This document shows, in pieces, positions 4,832-13,903 of a stretch of 20,735 bases of DNA (positions are counted from its first letter, which is position 1; each line of letters opens with the position of its first letter). A program made the translations under genes and the position numbers. Source of the stretch: Candidatus Aminicenantota bacterium (GTDB taxonomy: Bacteria > Acidobacteriota > Aminicenantia > UBA2199); NCBI GenBank assembly GCA_029939015.1, contig JAOZTV010000014.1, positions 1-20,735 of the forward strand, given 5' to 3'. Under the pieces are notes generated by a model. It saw only the letters and a list, made by a program, of their open reading frames with translations. It searched no databases and was not told the DNA's origin.

Positions 4832-6553
4832 ATGACTATTAAAGGAACATTAAAGATTAATAAAAGCGAAAGGAATAGGACTTTTATTGTTTTTACTTTC
4901 TTTGGAATATGGATGTTGATTATTGTCGTTTTTCTTATTAAGCTTCAAGTTTTTAATTATGAAAAATATACTGCAAGAATTAAGGCACAGAGTAATAGAA
5001 TATTTAAGTTACACCCTAAAAGAGGAACAATATATGATGTTCATGGAGAGATTTTAGCAATATCTGTTAAAACAAAATCATTATTTTTGAGTAATAAGAA
5101 CAAAGATCAATCACTTGCTTTATTTAAACAACTAAAAAAGAAAATATCTCTGACTTATAAAAAACAGAGAGATATATTCAAAAGAATAAAAAAAGGAAGA
5201 AATTTTATCTGGATTAAGAGGAAATTAAGTGAAAGGGAATTTTTAAGATTATCAAAAATAAAAAAAAACAAGGATTATAAATCTGTTATAGATTATATTG
5301 AAGAGTATAAGAGAGTTTATCCTCAAAGGCAATTAGCCTCACATATTGTTGGGGGTGTTGGTATTGATGAGCAGGGTCTAAGTGGTATTGAATATGAGTT
5401 AAACTCTGATATTATTGGAAAGGGCGGTAAGGTTGAAGTGCTTACAGATGCCAAACATAGAGTTTTTGATTTAAAGTATATTGATAAACCAATTCCAGGG
5501 AAAGATATTTATCTTACTATTGATAATTCAGTACAATATTTTGTTGAGAAAGAATTATCCAGAGTTGTTAAAACCCAAAATGCAAAGGGTGGTACTGTAA
5601 TTGTAATGAATTCTGAAACAGGAACGATATTGGCAATGGCAAGTTATCCATTTTTTAATCCTGAAAGAATTAGTAAAACCAATAAAAATGTAATAAAAAA
5701 TAAAGCAATATCTTTTAGATATGATCCTGGTTCAACATTTAAAGTAATACTTGCTGCATCAGCACTTGAAAACGATATATGTTATCCTCAGCAGGTTTTT
5801 AATTGTTATAATGGTGTTTATAAGATAAGAGATAGGACGATTTATGATGTACATCCTTATGCAAAATTATCATTTGAGGATATTATAATATATTCCAGTA
5901 ATATAGGAGCGGCTTTAATTGGACAGAAGATTGGAAAAAGAAAATATTATAATAGTATTAAAGAATTTGGTTTTGGGGCAAAGAGTGGTATTAAATTGCC
6001 TGGAGAAGAAAAAGGAACCCTACACCCTTTAAAGAAATGGAGCTCGGTTTCGATTGCATATCTTTCACATGGATATGAAGTGATTGTAACTCCAATTCAA
6101 ATGATTAGATCTTTTAATGTGATTGCCTCTGGTGGTTATCTTATAAAACCTGTAATAATAGATAGAATTTCAGGAATACAAAATATTGACAAAGAAAAAG
6201 TTAAAATTATGGACAGGTCAACATTACAGAGAATATCATCAATAATGACTGATGTTGTAAATATAGGTACAGGTAAAAAAACAAAAATTGCTGGAATTGA
6301 TATTGCAGGTAAGACCGGTACAGCAAAAAAAGTTAAGGGGAAAAAATATAGAAAAATTTATGTTTCTTCTTTTGGTGGTTTTTTTCCTGCAAAGAATCCA
6401 AAAATAACTATGTTTGTAGTAATTGATGAGCCAAAAAATCAATTTTATGGTGGTGATGTTGCTGCTCCATTATTTAAATCTATAGCTGAAAAATTATTAA
6501 TATATTTGAGGATATTTCCTGAACTTGATGAGAAGAATGAAGTGAGGATATAG
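4832..6553 (+). CDS. ftsI: Septal peptidoglycan transpeptidase FtsI (class B PBP)
   Basis: This class B penicillin-binding protein crosslinks new septal peptidoglycan outside the cytoplasmic membrane. One N-terminal membrane anchor is seen (about 17-37), then the PBP dimerisation region starting at KRGTIYDVHGEILA (63-76). The transpeptidase domain has all three active-site motifs: STFK (301-304, nucleophile S301), SSN (355-357) and KTGT (494-497), followed by SSFGGFFPA. At 573 residues it ends soon after the catalytic domain, so there are no PASTA repeats. The start abuts the ftsL stop, with GAGGA four bases upstream. Downstream, murF begins two bases after the stop; murE and mraY are not in between. 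Confidence 0.95.
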   Translation: MTIKGTLKINKSERNRTFIVFTFFGIWMLIIVVFLIKLQVFNYEKYTARIKAQSNRIFKLHPKRGTIYDVHGEILAISVKTKSLFLSNKNKDQSLALFKQLKKKISLTYKKQRDIFKRIKKGRNFIWIKRKLSEREFLRLSKIKKNKDYKSVIDYIEEYKRVYPQRQLASHIVGGVGIDEQGLSGIEYELNSDIIGKGGKVEVLTDAKHRVFDLKYIDKPIPGKDIYLTIDNSVQYFVEKELSRVVKTQNAKGGTVIVMNSETGTILAMASYPFFNPERISKTNKNVIKNKAISFRYDPGSTFKVILAASALENDICYPQQVFNCYNGVYKIRDRTIYDVHPYAKLSFEDIIIYSSNIGAALIGQKIGKRKYYNSIKEFGFGAKSGIKLPGEEKGTLHPLKKWSSVSIAYLSHGYEVIVTPIQMIRSFNVIASGGYLIKPVIIDRISGIQNIDKEKVKIMDRSTLQRISSIMTDVVNIGTGKKTKIAGIDIAGKTGTAKKVKGKKYRKIYVSSFGGFFPAKNPKITMFVVIDEPKNQFYGGDVAAPLFKSIAEKLLIYLRIFPELDEKNEVRI

Positions 6554-6555
6554 GT

Positions 6556-7944
6556 ATGCCAAAACTTGGACTTAATCAAATTGCACGTTTACTTAATGGG
6601 ACAATAGTAAATAGTAAAAAAGATATTATATTTTCAGATTATCATTTTGACAGCAGGCTTATAAAAGATAATTGTTTATTTTTTGCCTTAAAAACTGACG
6701 ATAACGATGGACATGATTATATTAAAACATTAAATAATAAAAAATCTGTTGGGGCAATTGTTTCAAAAGATTTTTCAATAGAAGGAATTGATATTCCATT
6801 AATTCAGGTTGATGATACATTTCAGGCGGTTTTGAAATTAGCTGAGGCAGTTAGAGATATGTTCTCAGAAACAAAATATATCGGGATAACTGGAAGTGCA
6901 GGTAAAACGACCAGTAAAGAATTTTTATATCAGATATTATCTTCAAAGTATAAGGTTTTCAGGTCACATTTAAACTGGAATAATTGGATTGGGCTTCCTT
7001 TTTCTCTATTAAAGATGGATGGGGATGAAGATTTCGCGATTTTTGAATTAGGTATGAGTGACCCGGGAATTGGTGAAATAGATCTGCTTACAGGCATACT
7101 TAAACCTGACCTTGCTTTAATTCTGAATGTTTTTCCTGTACATCTAGAGTTTTTGAAGACTATTGAGAATATTGCTATTGCCAAATCTGAAATATTAAAT
7201 TATCTTAGTTCTGACTCTATTGCCTTTGTTTCGGGTGATTTTGATTTACTTGTCAAACAGGCTAATAATAAAATTGGAAGAATTGAATATTTTGGTAAGA
7301 CAAAGGGATATAATAAAATATTATTAGGAAATATTATTAGAGAGAATGAGGTTTCAACTTTTGAGATTGAATTCTTTGGAAATAAAACTGTATTTAAAAC
7401 AAAACTAATCAGTCATGCTCATATTGAAAATTTATTTGCAGCAATAATTGCTGCAAAACATCTTGGTATGAAAGACCTTGCAATCCAGAGGATTTTATGG
7501 GATTTGCAACCACTTGCAAGGCGTGGGTCTATCATAGAAAGTAAGGATAAAATTATTATTGATGAATCTTATAATTCAAATCCTGAGGCTTTGAAAAAAA
7601 CACTTTCGTGGATAGACATTGAGTATAAGGAAAAGAAAATTGCTGTGCTTGGAGATATGCTTGAGCTTGGAATGGATGAAAAATTATTCCATTTTGAAGC
7701 AGGCTTGTTTTTTGCAAAATTAGGTTTTAAAGAATTAATCACTATTGGAAGCCTTGCTGAACAAATAGCCAAAGGAGCTAAAAAGGGAGGCTACTCTTCT
7801 GAAAACATTCATTCTTTTTCAAATATAAATGAAGCTGAAGAAAAAATCAGAAATATATCAATGGGAAAATGTGTAATGCTATTTAAGTCCTCGAGAGATT
7901 CGGGGTTAAATGTTTTAGTGGAGAAAATTTATGGTAAAAAATAG
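6556..7944 (+). CDS. murF: UDP-MurNAc-tripeptide:D-Ala-D-Ala ligase MurF
   Basis: MurF completes the cytoplasmic precursor by adding D-Ala-D-Ala to UDP-MurNAc-tripeptide with ATP. In 462 residues one sees the N-terminal substrate domain (FDSRLIKDNCLFFALK, 31-46), the P-loop GITGSAGKTT (110-119), NWNNWIGLP (140-148), ELGMSDPGIGEI (164-175), the C-terminal DESYNSNP (336-343) and VLGDMLELG (364-372). These are the standard MurF signatures and separate it from MurE. GAGGATATAGGT precedes the ATG. The 3' end overlaps murD by 14 bases, leaving no space for mraY, which usually sits here. No missing catalytic residue was found. Confidence 0.95.
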   Translation: MPKLGLNQIARLLNGTIVNSKKDIIFSDYHFDSRLIKDNCLFFALKTDDNDGHDYIKTLNNKKSVGAIVSKDFSIEGIDIPLIQVDDTFQAVLKLAEAVRDMFSETKYIGITGSAGKTTSKEFLYQILSSKYKVFRSHLNWNNWIGLPFSLLKMDGDEDFAIFELGMSDPGIGEIDLLTGILKPDLALILNVFPVHLEFLKTIENIAIAKSEILNYLSSDSIAFVSGDFDLLVKQANNKIGRIEYFGKTKGYNKILLGNIIRENEVSTFEIEFFGNKTVFKTKLISHAHIENLFAAIIAAKHLGMKDLAIQRILWDLQPLARRGSIIESKDKIIIDESYNSNPEALKKTLSWIDIEYKEKKIAVLGDMLELGMDEKLFHFEAGLFFAKLGFKELITIGSLAEQIAKGAKKGGYSSENIHSFSNINEAEEKIRNISMGKCVMLFKSSRDSGLNVLVEKIYGKK

Positions 7945-9307
7945 CATAGCAGTATTTGGATTGGGTAAAACCGGTAGGGCATTATTAAATTTTCTTTTGA
8001 AAAAAAATGATTTCTCAAAAATTTATCTATATAATGATGAGGTTTTAGAGACATCGAATAATGAGATATTAAATTATATTTCTCTCGGTGTTGAGTTTTG
8101 TTTTGGTAAAGAGGGGATTTTGCAAATTGTTGAATCTGCCGATTTAATTGTGTTGAGTCCAGGTGTTAATGCCAGGAGTAAGAGATTTGATATTATAAGA
8201 GATAAGGGAATAAGAATTATTTCTGAGATAGAATTTGCATATTCTTATATTAGAAACAAAAATATTAAAATTATTGCCTTAACAGGAACTAATGGCAAAT
8301 CAACTACAGTCAGTCTTATTTATCATTTTTTACATAAAAGCGGATTGGATGTTGTATTGGCCGGTAATATTGGTAATCCTTTTATAACCGAAGTTGAAAA
8401 TATTAAAAACGATTCGTTTCTTGTACTTGAATTATCAAGCTATCAATTAGAGGATATTGAGGATTTTAAGCCTTATATTTCTCTGATTTTAAATATAACA
8501 CCTGACCATCTTGACAGGTATGGAAATATGGATGCTTATTTAGAAGCAAAGCTTAATATAATTAAGAATCAGGAAAAGAGTGATTATTTTGTACATAATG
8601 AAGATGATGAGATACTGAATAAGATTGTAATTAATAATGTTACAAAAACCAATTTTTCTCTTATAAAAAAATCGGCTAATTCTTTTCTTTTAGATAAAAA
8701 TGTGATTTTCAAATTAAATGATGAAAAAATTATAAGTTTAAAAAATAATCCATTAAAGGGTATTCATAATTTAGAGAATATTATAGCTGCTATAACTGCC
8801 GTTTTAATTGTCGGCCTAAGTGCTGAAGAGATTGAAAAAAATCTGGGTTCATTTAAAGGTCTGCAACATAGGATGGAGTTTGCAGGAAGTTATAATGGAG
8901 TTGAATTTATAAATGATTCAAAGGCAACAAATATTGATTCTGCAATAAAATCTTCGATGAGTTTTGATGAAGATATGGTGATAATTCTTGGTGGTAAGGA
9001 CAAGGATGGAGATTTTAGATTGCTTGATAATGTTCTTTATAAACAGGCAAAGGCAATTTTATTAATTGGAGATGCTCAGGAGAAAATCTGGTCTCAATTT
9101 GAGCAATGCAGAGAAAAGTCACAAAAGATAAATAGTTTTGATGAGGCTGTTTCAATTGGATATGAAATATTAAAGGATGATGGAGGCGTATTATTATTGG
9201 CTCCTGCCTGTGCAAGTTTTGATATGTTTGATAATTTTGAAGATAGGGGAAATAAATTCAAATTATCTGTTGAGAAGTTTATTAATAAAATGAGTGAAAA
9301 TGGTTAG
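7931..9307 (+). CDS. murD: UDP-MurNAc-L-alanine:D-glutamate ligase MurD
   Basis: MurD adds D-glutamate to UDP-MurNAc-L-Ala. The 458 residues start with a nucleotide-binding fold (VFGLGKTGRALL, 8-19) and LSPGVN (75-80). They continue with the P-loop LTGTNGKSTT (117-126), LELSSYQLE (166-174), NITPDHLDRYG (188-198), HRMEFAG (313-319), INDSKATN (327-334), LGGKDKDGDF (353-362) and LAPACASFDMFDNFEDRG (423-440). The last is diagnostic for MurD. The start lies inside the end of murF (14-base overlap), with a GGAG site in the murF coding sequence, and the end overlaps ftsW. The enzyme looks complete. Confidence 0.96.
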   Translation: MVKNSIAVFGLGKTGRALLNFLLKKNDFSKIYLYNDEVLETSNNEILNYISLGVEFCFGKEGILQIVESADLIVLSPGVNARSKRFDIIRDKGIRIISEIEFAYSYIRNKNIKIIALTGTNGKSTTVSLIYHFLHKSGLDVVLAGNIGNPFITEVENIKNDSFLVLELSSYQLEDIEDFKPYISLILNITPDHLDRYGNMDAYLEAKLNIIKNQEKSDYFVHNEDDEILNKIVINNVTKTNFSLIKKSANSFLLDKNVIFKLNDEKIISLKNNPLKGIHNLENIIAAITAVLIVGLSAEEIEKNLGSFKGLQHRMEFAGSYNGVEFINDSKATNIDSAIKSSMSFDEDMVIILGGKDKDGDFRLLDNVLYKQAKAILLIGDAQEKIWSQFEQCREKSQKINSFDEAVSIGYEILKDDGGVLLLAPACASFDMFDNFEDRGNKFKLSVEKFINKMSENG

Positions 9308-10406
9308 AAAATCAGGCGCAGATAAAGTGTTAATACTTTCAGTATTATTGATGCTCTTATTTGGACTTTTAATGGTCTATAGTTCAACTATGATACTTGC
9401 CAAAGAAAAATATGGTGATTCTCTGTTTTTTTTTAAGAAACAAATTATATTTCTTGTTATTGGATTATTTTTAATGACCTTTATTGCCTTATTTAAGTAT
9501 CCTATATATTTGAATAAAAATGTAGTGATTTTTATAATGGTTTTTGTTGTTGCAGGTTTAATAATGGTGTTTTTAACCGGTAAAATTAATAATAGTTATA
9601 GGTGGATAAGGTTTGCAGGTATATCCATACAGCCGTCGGAGTTTGCCAAAATTGCAGTGGTACTATATATGTCATTAATTCTTGGCAAACATAATTCAGA
9701 TGTCAATAATTTAAGAAAATTATTTGTATTGCTCCTACCAGTTCTGGCCATTGAGCTTTTAATTCTTAAGGAACCTGATTATGGTAGTTTCTTTTTGATT
9801 TTATTAATTGTTTTTATTCTTTTGTTTGTATCGGGCATAAAATTGAAATACTTATTTGCATCATTTCTGGTTTTAGTTCCTTTCTCTGCCATTATAATTA
9901 TGTTAAACCCTGAAAGATTAACCAGAGTACTTGCCTTTCTAAATCCTGAAAAATACTATAATACCATTGGTTATCAGGCTGCTCAATCAATTTATGCCGT
10001 TGGCTCAGGTGGTATATTTGGGCAGGGATTGGGCAATTCTACACAAAAACTGTATTTTCTGCCCTATGCATACACTGATTTTATATTTTCAATTATATCC
10101 GAAGAGATAGGTTTTATTGGAGCCTTTGCATTAATAGTTCTATTTGCAATATTTTTAATAAGAGGAATTGCCATAGCAAAATTTTCTGGAAATAAACATA
10201 CTTATTTACTTGTTATTGGTCTAACCTTTATGATAGTTGCACAGGCCTTAATTAATATTTCTGTAACTATAGGTATATTTCCAACCAAAGGAATACCACT
10301 CCCTTTTATTTCAATCGGGGGTAGTTCGCTTGTAGCAACCTTATTGATATGTGGAATAATATTAAATGTTTCAAGACATAGGAAAATGGTGTTGATTAAT
10401 GAATAA
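9294..10406 (+). CDS. ftsW: Septal peptidoglycan polymerase FtsW (SEDS family)
   Basis: FtsW is the SEDS glycosyltransferase that polymerises lipid II at the septum together with FtsI. The protein is about 370 residues, with roughly ten hydrophobic helices. Family motifs are visible: RWIRFAGISIQPSEFAK (103-119), KEPDYGS (159-165, usually QPDFGT), GYQAAQSIYAVGSGG (226-240), GQGLGNSTQK (243-252), YTDFIFSIISEE (260-271, with the expected catalytic aspartate D262) and PTKGIPLPFISIGGSS (330-345). The assigned start is GTG 9294; ATG 9300 in the same frame is an equally plausible start and costs two residues. It overlaps murD by 14 bases and murC by eight, so murG, the usual neighbour, is absent. 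Its place in the dcw cluster favours FtsW over RodA. Confidence 0.94.
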   Translation: MKMVRKSGADKVLILSVLLMLLFGLLMVYSSTMILAKEKYGDSLFFFKKQIIFLVIGLFLMTFIALFKYPIYLNKNVVIFIMVFVVAGLIMVFLTGKINNSYRWIRFAGISIQPSEFAKIAVVLYMSLILGKHNSDVNNLRKLFVLLLPVLAIELLILKEPDYGSFFLILLIVFILLFVSGIKLKYLFASFLVLVPFSAIIIMLNPERLTRVLAFLNPEKYYNTIGYQAAQSIYAVGSGGIFGQGLGNSTQKLYFLPYAYTDFIFSIISEEIGFIGAFALIVLFAIFLIRGIAIAKFSGNKHTYLLVIGLTFMIVAQALINISVTIGIFPTKGIPLPFISIGGSSLVATLLICGIILNVSRHRKMVLINE

Positions 10407-11784
10407 ATACAGTAAGATAAAAAAGATTTTTTTTGCAGGTATTGGTGGTTCAGGTATGAGTGGAATTGCCGAAGTTTTACATAATATGGGATTTATTGTT
10501 TCAGGCTCGGATATAGCAGAGAGCAAGAGTGTAAAAAGATTGAAAAAATTAGGTATTAAAGTGTTTTTAGGTCATGATAAAAAAAATGTATCAGATGCAG
10601 AAACTCTTGTTTATTCAAGTGCAGTAACAAAAGACAATGTAGAAGTAAATGCTGCTAAAGCAAAATGTATTCCTGTAATACCCAGAGCAGAAATGCTTGC
10701 TGAATTGATGAGATTAAAATTTTCAATCGCAGTTGCAGGAACTCATGGTAAAACTTCAACTACTTCAATGCTTGCCAGTATTTTTAACGAAGCAGGTACA
10801 GACCCTACCTATGTAGTTGGTGGAAAATTAAAGACAGAAGAAAGCGGAGCTAAATTAGGAAGTTCTGATTATTTGATAGCTGAGGCTGACGAATCAGATG
10901 GAAGTTTCCTAAAACTTTTTCCTACAATTGCAATTATTACAAATATCGAGAATGACCATCTTGATTATTATGGAAATATGGACAATCTTTTAAATTCATT
11001 CGCAGAATTTGGAAATAAGGTGCCTTTTTATGGAGCAGTGATTATTAATGGTGGTTGTAATTATAGTAAACAGATAAGAAAAGATATTAAGAAGAAAATC
11101 ATTTCATTCGGATTTGATAAAACTTGTAATGTAATTGCCAATAAAATTGAGCAAAGTGGTTTTAAATCAAACTTTGAATTAATTATAAATGGTGATAATC
11201 AAGGTAAAATTGAATTAAATACAACCGGCATTCATAATATTGAAAATGCTCTTGCTGCAATTGCAGCTGCTTATGAAGCAGGGATAGATATAGAACATAT
11301 AAAAAATGGTTTAAGGAATTTTTATTTACCTGATAGAAGATTTCAAGTCCTCTTCTATAATAAAAAATATGTGATTATTGATGATTATGCACATCATCCA
11401 ACTGAAGTTAAGGCTACGATAAGTGCATTGAAAAATGGTTCTTATAAAAGGATAATTGCTGTTTTTCAACCACATAGATTTACAAGGTTAAAAATACTTA
11501 TGGAGGAATTCAAAGATGCTTTTGCAGGTTTAAATAAACTAATAGTGGCAAAATTATATTCGGCAAATCAGGAGCAAATAGAAGAAGTTACAGGCAATGC
11601 CTTAGCGGATAAGATAGTGGAATCAGGCTTTGATGATGTTAAATATATTGACAAGCTTGAAGATATTCCTCTTTTTCTTGAAAAGGAGATAAGAGAAGGT
11701 GATGCTATTGTATTTTTATCAGCAGGGAATTTATCGGATTATGCACATAAATTTGCAGAAATTATGGAGGAAAAAAACAGGTAA
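10399..11784 (+). CDS. murC: UDP-MurNAc:L-alanine ligase MurC
   Basis: MurC performs the first peptide addition, L-alanine onto UDP-MurNAc. Across 461 residues the signatures are the N-terminal FFAGIGGSGMSGIAEVL (11-27), the P-loop AVAGTHGKTSTT (111-122), EADESDGSF (162-170), NIENDHLDYYG (182-192), GIHNIENALAA (277-287), PDRRFQ (311-316) and DDYAHHPTEV (328-337). THGKT rather than TNGKT is specific to MurC. There is no MurB or Ddl fusion: the protein ends normally. Its stop shares one base with the next start (TAATG), so MurB and Ddl genes, common here, are not present. Confidence 0.96.
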   Translation: MNKYSKIKKIFFAGIGGSGMSGIAEVLHNMGFIVSGSDIAESKSVKRLKKLGIKVFLGHDKKNVSDAETLVYSSAVTKDNVEVNAAKAKCIPVIPRAEMLAELMRLKFSIAVAGTHGKTSTTSMLASIFNEAGTDPTYVVGGKLKTEESGAKLGSSDYLIAEADESDGSFLKLFPTIAIITNIENDHLDYYGNMDNLLNSFAEFGNKVPFYGAVIINGGCNYSKQIRKDIKKKIISFGFDKTCNVIANKIEQSGFKSNFELIINGDNQGKIELNTTGIHNIENALAAIAAAYEAGIDIEHIKNGLRNFYLPDRRFQVLFYNKKYVIIDDYAHHPTEVKATISALKNGSYKRIIAVFQPHRFTRLKILMEEFKDAFAGLNKLIVAKLYSANQEQIEEVTGNALADKIVESGFDDVKYIDKLEDIPLFLEKEIREGDAIVFLSAGNLSDYAHKFAEIMEEKNR

Positions 11785-12578
11785 TGAATATGGCAACTTA
11801 TGCTTTAGACAATAAACTTGGTTTTCTCAGACATAATAACAGGTCTGTAAGAAGAGATAAAAAAATTAAAGAGATAAAACTCAAAGGAATTCACATCTTT
11901 CTTATTATATTTCTTTTTTCATCTATTGCTACTGGTGTTTTCTTTTTTGCGAAGTTTATTATGACATGGGAAAAGCTGAATATAAATAAATTTATACTTG
12001 AGAATAGTGAAAAAATTAACCCAAATACTATAAATGAAATATTGAAAACATATCATGGTAATATACTTGCTGTTGATCTTGGTAAAATGCGTCAGGAATT
12101 AATGGAAATAAACCAGATTAAGGATGTTTCAATTAATAGGATTCTTCCCTCGGGAATTAAGATATCGTTTCTTAAAAGAAAGCCTATTCTTCAATTTGAA
12201 ATAAATGGCAGGTGGAGTATAATTGACGATGAGGGTATTATTCTTGAAAGAGGTTACGAAGTTGAAAAAGGACTTTTAAGAGTAAGAAAAGTATCTAAAG
12301 ATAATATAAAGAATCTTATACCATATATGAACGAACTTAATTCAATAAGACATCTTATTGATTATGTAAGTATTAAAAAACCTTATGGTATTTTATTGAA
12401 ACTTAGAGAAAAAAATATTACAGTATTTCCGGGAATAAGTGATTTCAATAAAAAAATTGGTTATTATCTCAAATTAAAAAAGCGGGATATATTAAAGCGT
12501 TTGAAAGTAAAATCAATAGATATGAGGTTTGAGAATAGAATATATCTTGAATACGACAAGGAGGCTGTTAATGGATAG
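11784..12578 (+). CDS. ftsQ: Cell division protein FtsQ
   Basis: FtsQ is a bitopic divisome scaffold that binds FtsL and FtsB. The 264 residues show a basic cytoplasmic tail (1-35), one transmembrane helix (about 36-57), a POTRA domain (about 64-133, with the NINKFILENSEKINPNTINE start) and a beta domain that includes the recognisable WSIIDDEGIIL (144-154). The N-terminus is ambiguous: ATG 11784 couples to the murC stop, and ATG 11790 is two codons inside; a GGAGG lies at 11766-11770. Sequence is poorly conserved in this family, so the call combines domain layout with position before ftsA and ftsZ. The last bases contain a strong ribosome-binding sequence that serves a tiny ORF described separately. 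Confidence 0.9.
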   Translation: MNMATYALDNKLGFLRHNNRSVRRDKKIKEIKLKGIHIFLIIFLFSSIATGVFFFAKFIMTWEKLNINKFILENSEKINPNTINEILKTYHGNILAVDLGKMRQELMEINQIKDVSINRILPSGIKISFLKRKPILQFEINGRWSIIDDEGIILERGYEVEKGLLRVRKVSKDNIKNLIPYMNELNSIRHLIDYVSIKKPYGILLKLREKNITVFPGISDFNKKIGYYLKLKKRDILKRLKVKSIDMRFENRIYLEYDKEAVNG

Positions 12579-12624
12579 AATAAAGTCTTTTTTTAAGGAG
12601 GAAATTTTACAAAATGAAAAATAA
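12571..12624 (+). CDS. Possible 17-residue peptide between ftsQ and ftsA
   Basis: ATG 12571 lies eight bases before the end of ftsQ and is preceded by a full AAGGAGG (12558-12564) with a 6-base gap, one of the best ribosome-binding sites in the window. The ORF reads MDRIKSFFKEEILQNEK and stops inside the ftsA start region. It contains a second AAGGAGG (12595-12601), which lies 12 bases before the ftsA ATG. The peptide could form a short amphipathic helix and resembles the FtsA C-terminal FFDKVKDFFGF in its basic-aromatic pattern. It may be a genuine small protein, or a coupling leader that passes ribosomes from ftsQ to ftsA, or chance. I cannot decide between these. Confidence 0.35.
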   Translation: MDRIKSFFKEEILQNEK

Positions 12625-13831
12625 TTTTATTGTAGGAATAGATATAGGTACAAATAAAATTTGTACAGTAATTGGTCAACTTAATGAAGAGGGTGGCGAA
12701 ACTATAGAGGTAATTGGCTATGGCGTAACCGAATCTAAAGGGATTAGGAAAGGCGTAATAGTTGATATGAATACAACTGTCGAAGATATTAAAAAATCTG
12801 TTAAAGAGGCTGAGTTGACGGCGGGAGTTGAGATAGAATCTGCATTTGTAAATATCTCTGGTGCTCATATAGAAACAAGGGCAGGAAAGGGTAGTATTAA
12901 TATTTCTGGAAGGAATAGTGAAATTACCAAAGAAGATGTTGATAGGGCTGTAAAACATGGAAGCGGTATGCTTCTTCCTCAGGATAGAGAGATACTTCAT
13001 ATCCTTACTCAGGAATTCATTGTTGACTCTCAGGAAGATATTAAAAACCCAATTGGAATGATAGGTAGTAATCTTGATGTTTATGTTGTAGTTGTAACTG
13101 CGACTAAAACGGCATTAAATAATCTTCTTACTGCCTTAAAAAGAGCAAAAATAAATGTCAGTAATGTTGTGCTATCTCATATTGCAGCAGCAGAGGCAGT
13201 GTTGACAGAAGATGAAAAGGATCTTGGTGTTGCCCTAATTGATATTGGTGAAGGAACTACTGATTTTTCTGTCTTTGAAAAGGGTGCTTTAAGTTTTGCG
13301 AAATCTTTTCCTATTGGTGGGGTTCATTTTACAAATGATCTTAGAGTTGGAATTAGAGTGCAGGCTGATATAGCAGATAAAATTAAAAGAAAATATGGAT
13401 TAGGTTTGGATGCAGATCTTCATAATGAGAATTTTGAGACACCAAGCGTTGGTGGTAAAAAAAAAAGAATGATGCCTGTTTCATTATTACCTCAAATATT
13501 AAGACCAAGAGCAGAAGAAATATTGGAAATCATTAAAAGAGAATTAGAGAAACATAGGCTTGATAAAAGAATTAATGCCGGTATTGTTATTACTGGTGGG
13601 TCATCATTATTAAAGGATTTGCATGAGGTTGCAGATGAAGTATTTGATGCACCAATTAGACTTGGCACTCCTGAAGGTGTAGGTGGTTTAATTGACAAGG
13701 TAAGTACTCCGGATTTTTCAACTGCTGTTGGTTTATTAAAATATGGACTTATAGATTATAAGAACAGTGGAGAATTCTCAACAAATAATAAAGGTTTTTT
13801 CGATAAAGTAAAAGACTTTTTTGGGTTTTAA
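12614..13831 (+). CDS. ftsA: Cell division protein FtsA
   Basis: FtsA is an actin-like ATPase that anchors FtsZ filaments to the membrane. The 405 residues show the phosphate-1 loop GIDIGTNKICTVIG (8-21), the FtsA-specific SHS2 (1c) region at about 80-165, the phosphate-2 loop LIDIGEGTTDFSVF (208-221) and the adenosine motif VITGGSSLL (325-333). The C-terminal end GFFDKVKDFFGF (394-405) is the amphipathic membrane-targeting helix. AAGGAGG lies 12 bases before the ATG, slightly farther than ideal. The gene follows ftsQ by 35 bases and precedes ftsZ by 72; that second gap is the longest in the operon. Confidence 0.96.
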   Translation: MKNNFIVGIDIGTNKICTVIGQLNEEGGETIEVIGYGVTESKGIRKGVIVDMNTTVEDIKKSVKEAELTAGVEIESAFVNISGAHIETRAGKGSINISGRNSEITKEDVDRAVKHGSGMLLPQDREILHILTQEFIVDSQEDIKNPIGMIGSNLDVYVVVVTATKTALNNLLTALKRAKINVSNVVLSHIAAAEAVLTEDEKDLGVALIDIGEGTTDFSVFEKGALSFAKSFPIGGVHFTNDLRVGIRVQADIADKIKRKYGLGLDADLHNENFETPSVGGKKKRMMPVSLLPQILRPRAEEILEIIKRELEKHRLDKRINAGIVITGGSSLLKDLHEVADEVFDAPIRLGTPEGVGGLIDKVSTPDFSTAVGLLKYGLIDYKNSGEFSTNNKGFFDKVKDFFGF

Positions 13832-13903
13832 ATAGTAAAATGAATAAAATATCAATATATATGAATGATTGTATAGGGTTTAGTAAAATAAATGGAGGAT
13901 ATT

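Noticed and set aside
13892..13903. ATG 13892 as the ftsZ start
   Set aside because: Its bases overlap the TGGAGG ribosome-binding site of ATG 13904, and it has no such site itself.
13832..13903. Dedicated ftsZ promoter in the 72-base gap
   Set aside because: Only weak matches (TTGTAT with a poor -10); AT-rich sequence gives such matches easily.
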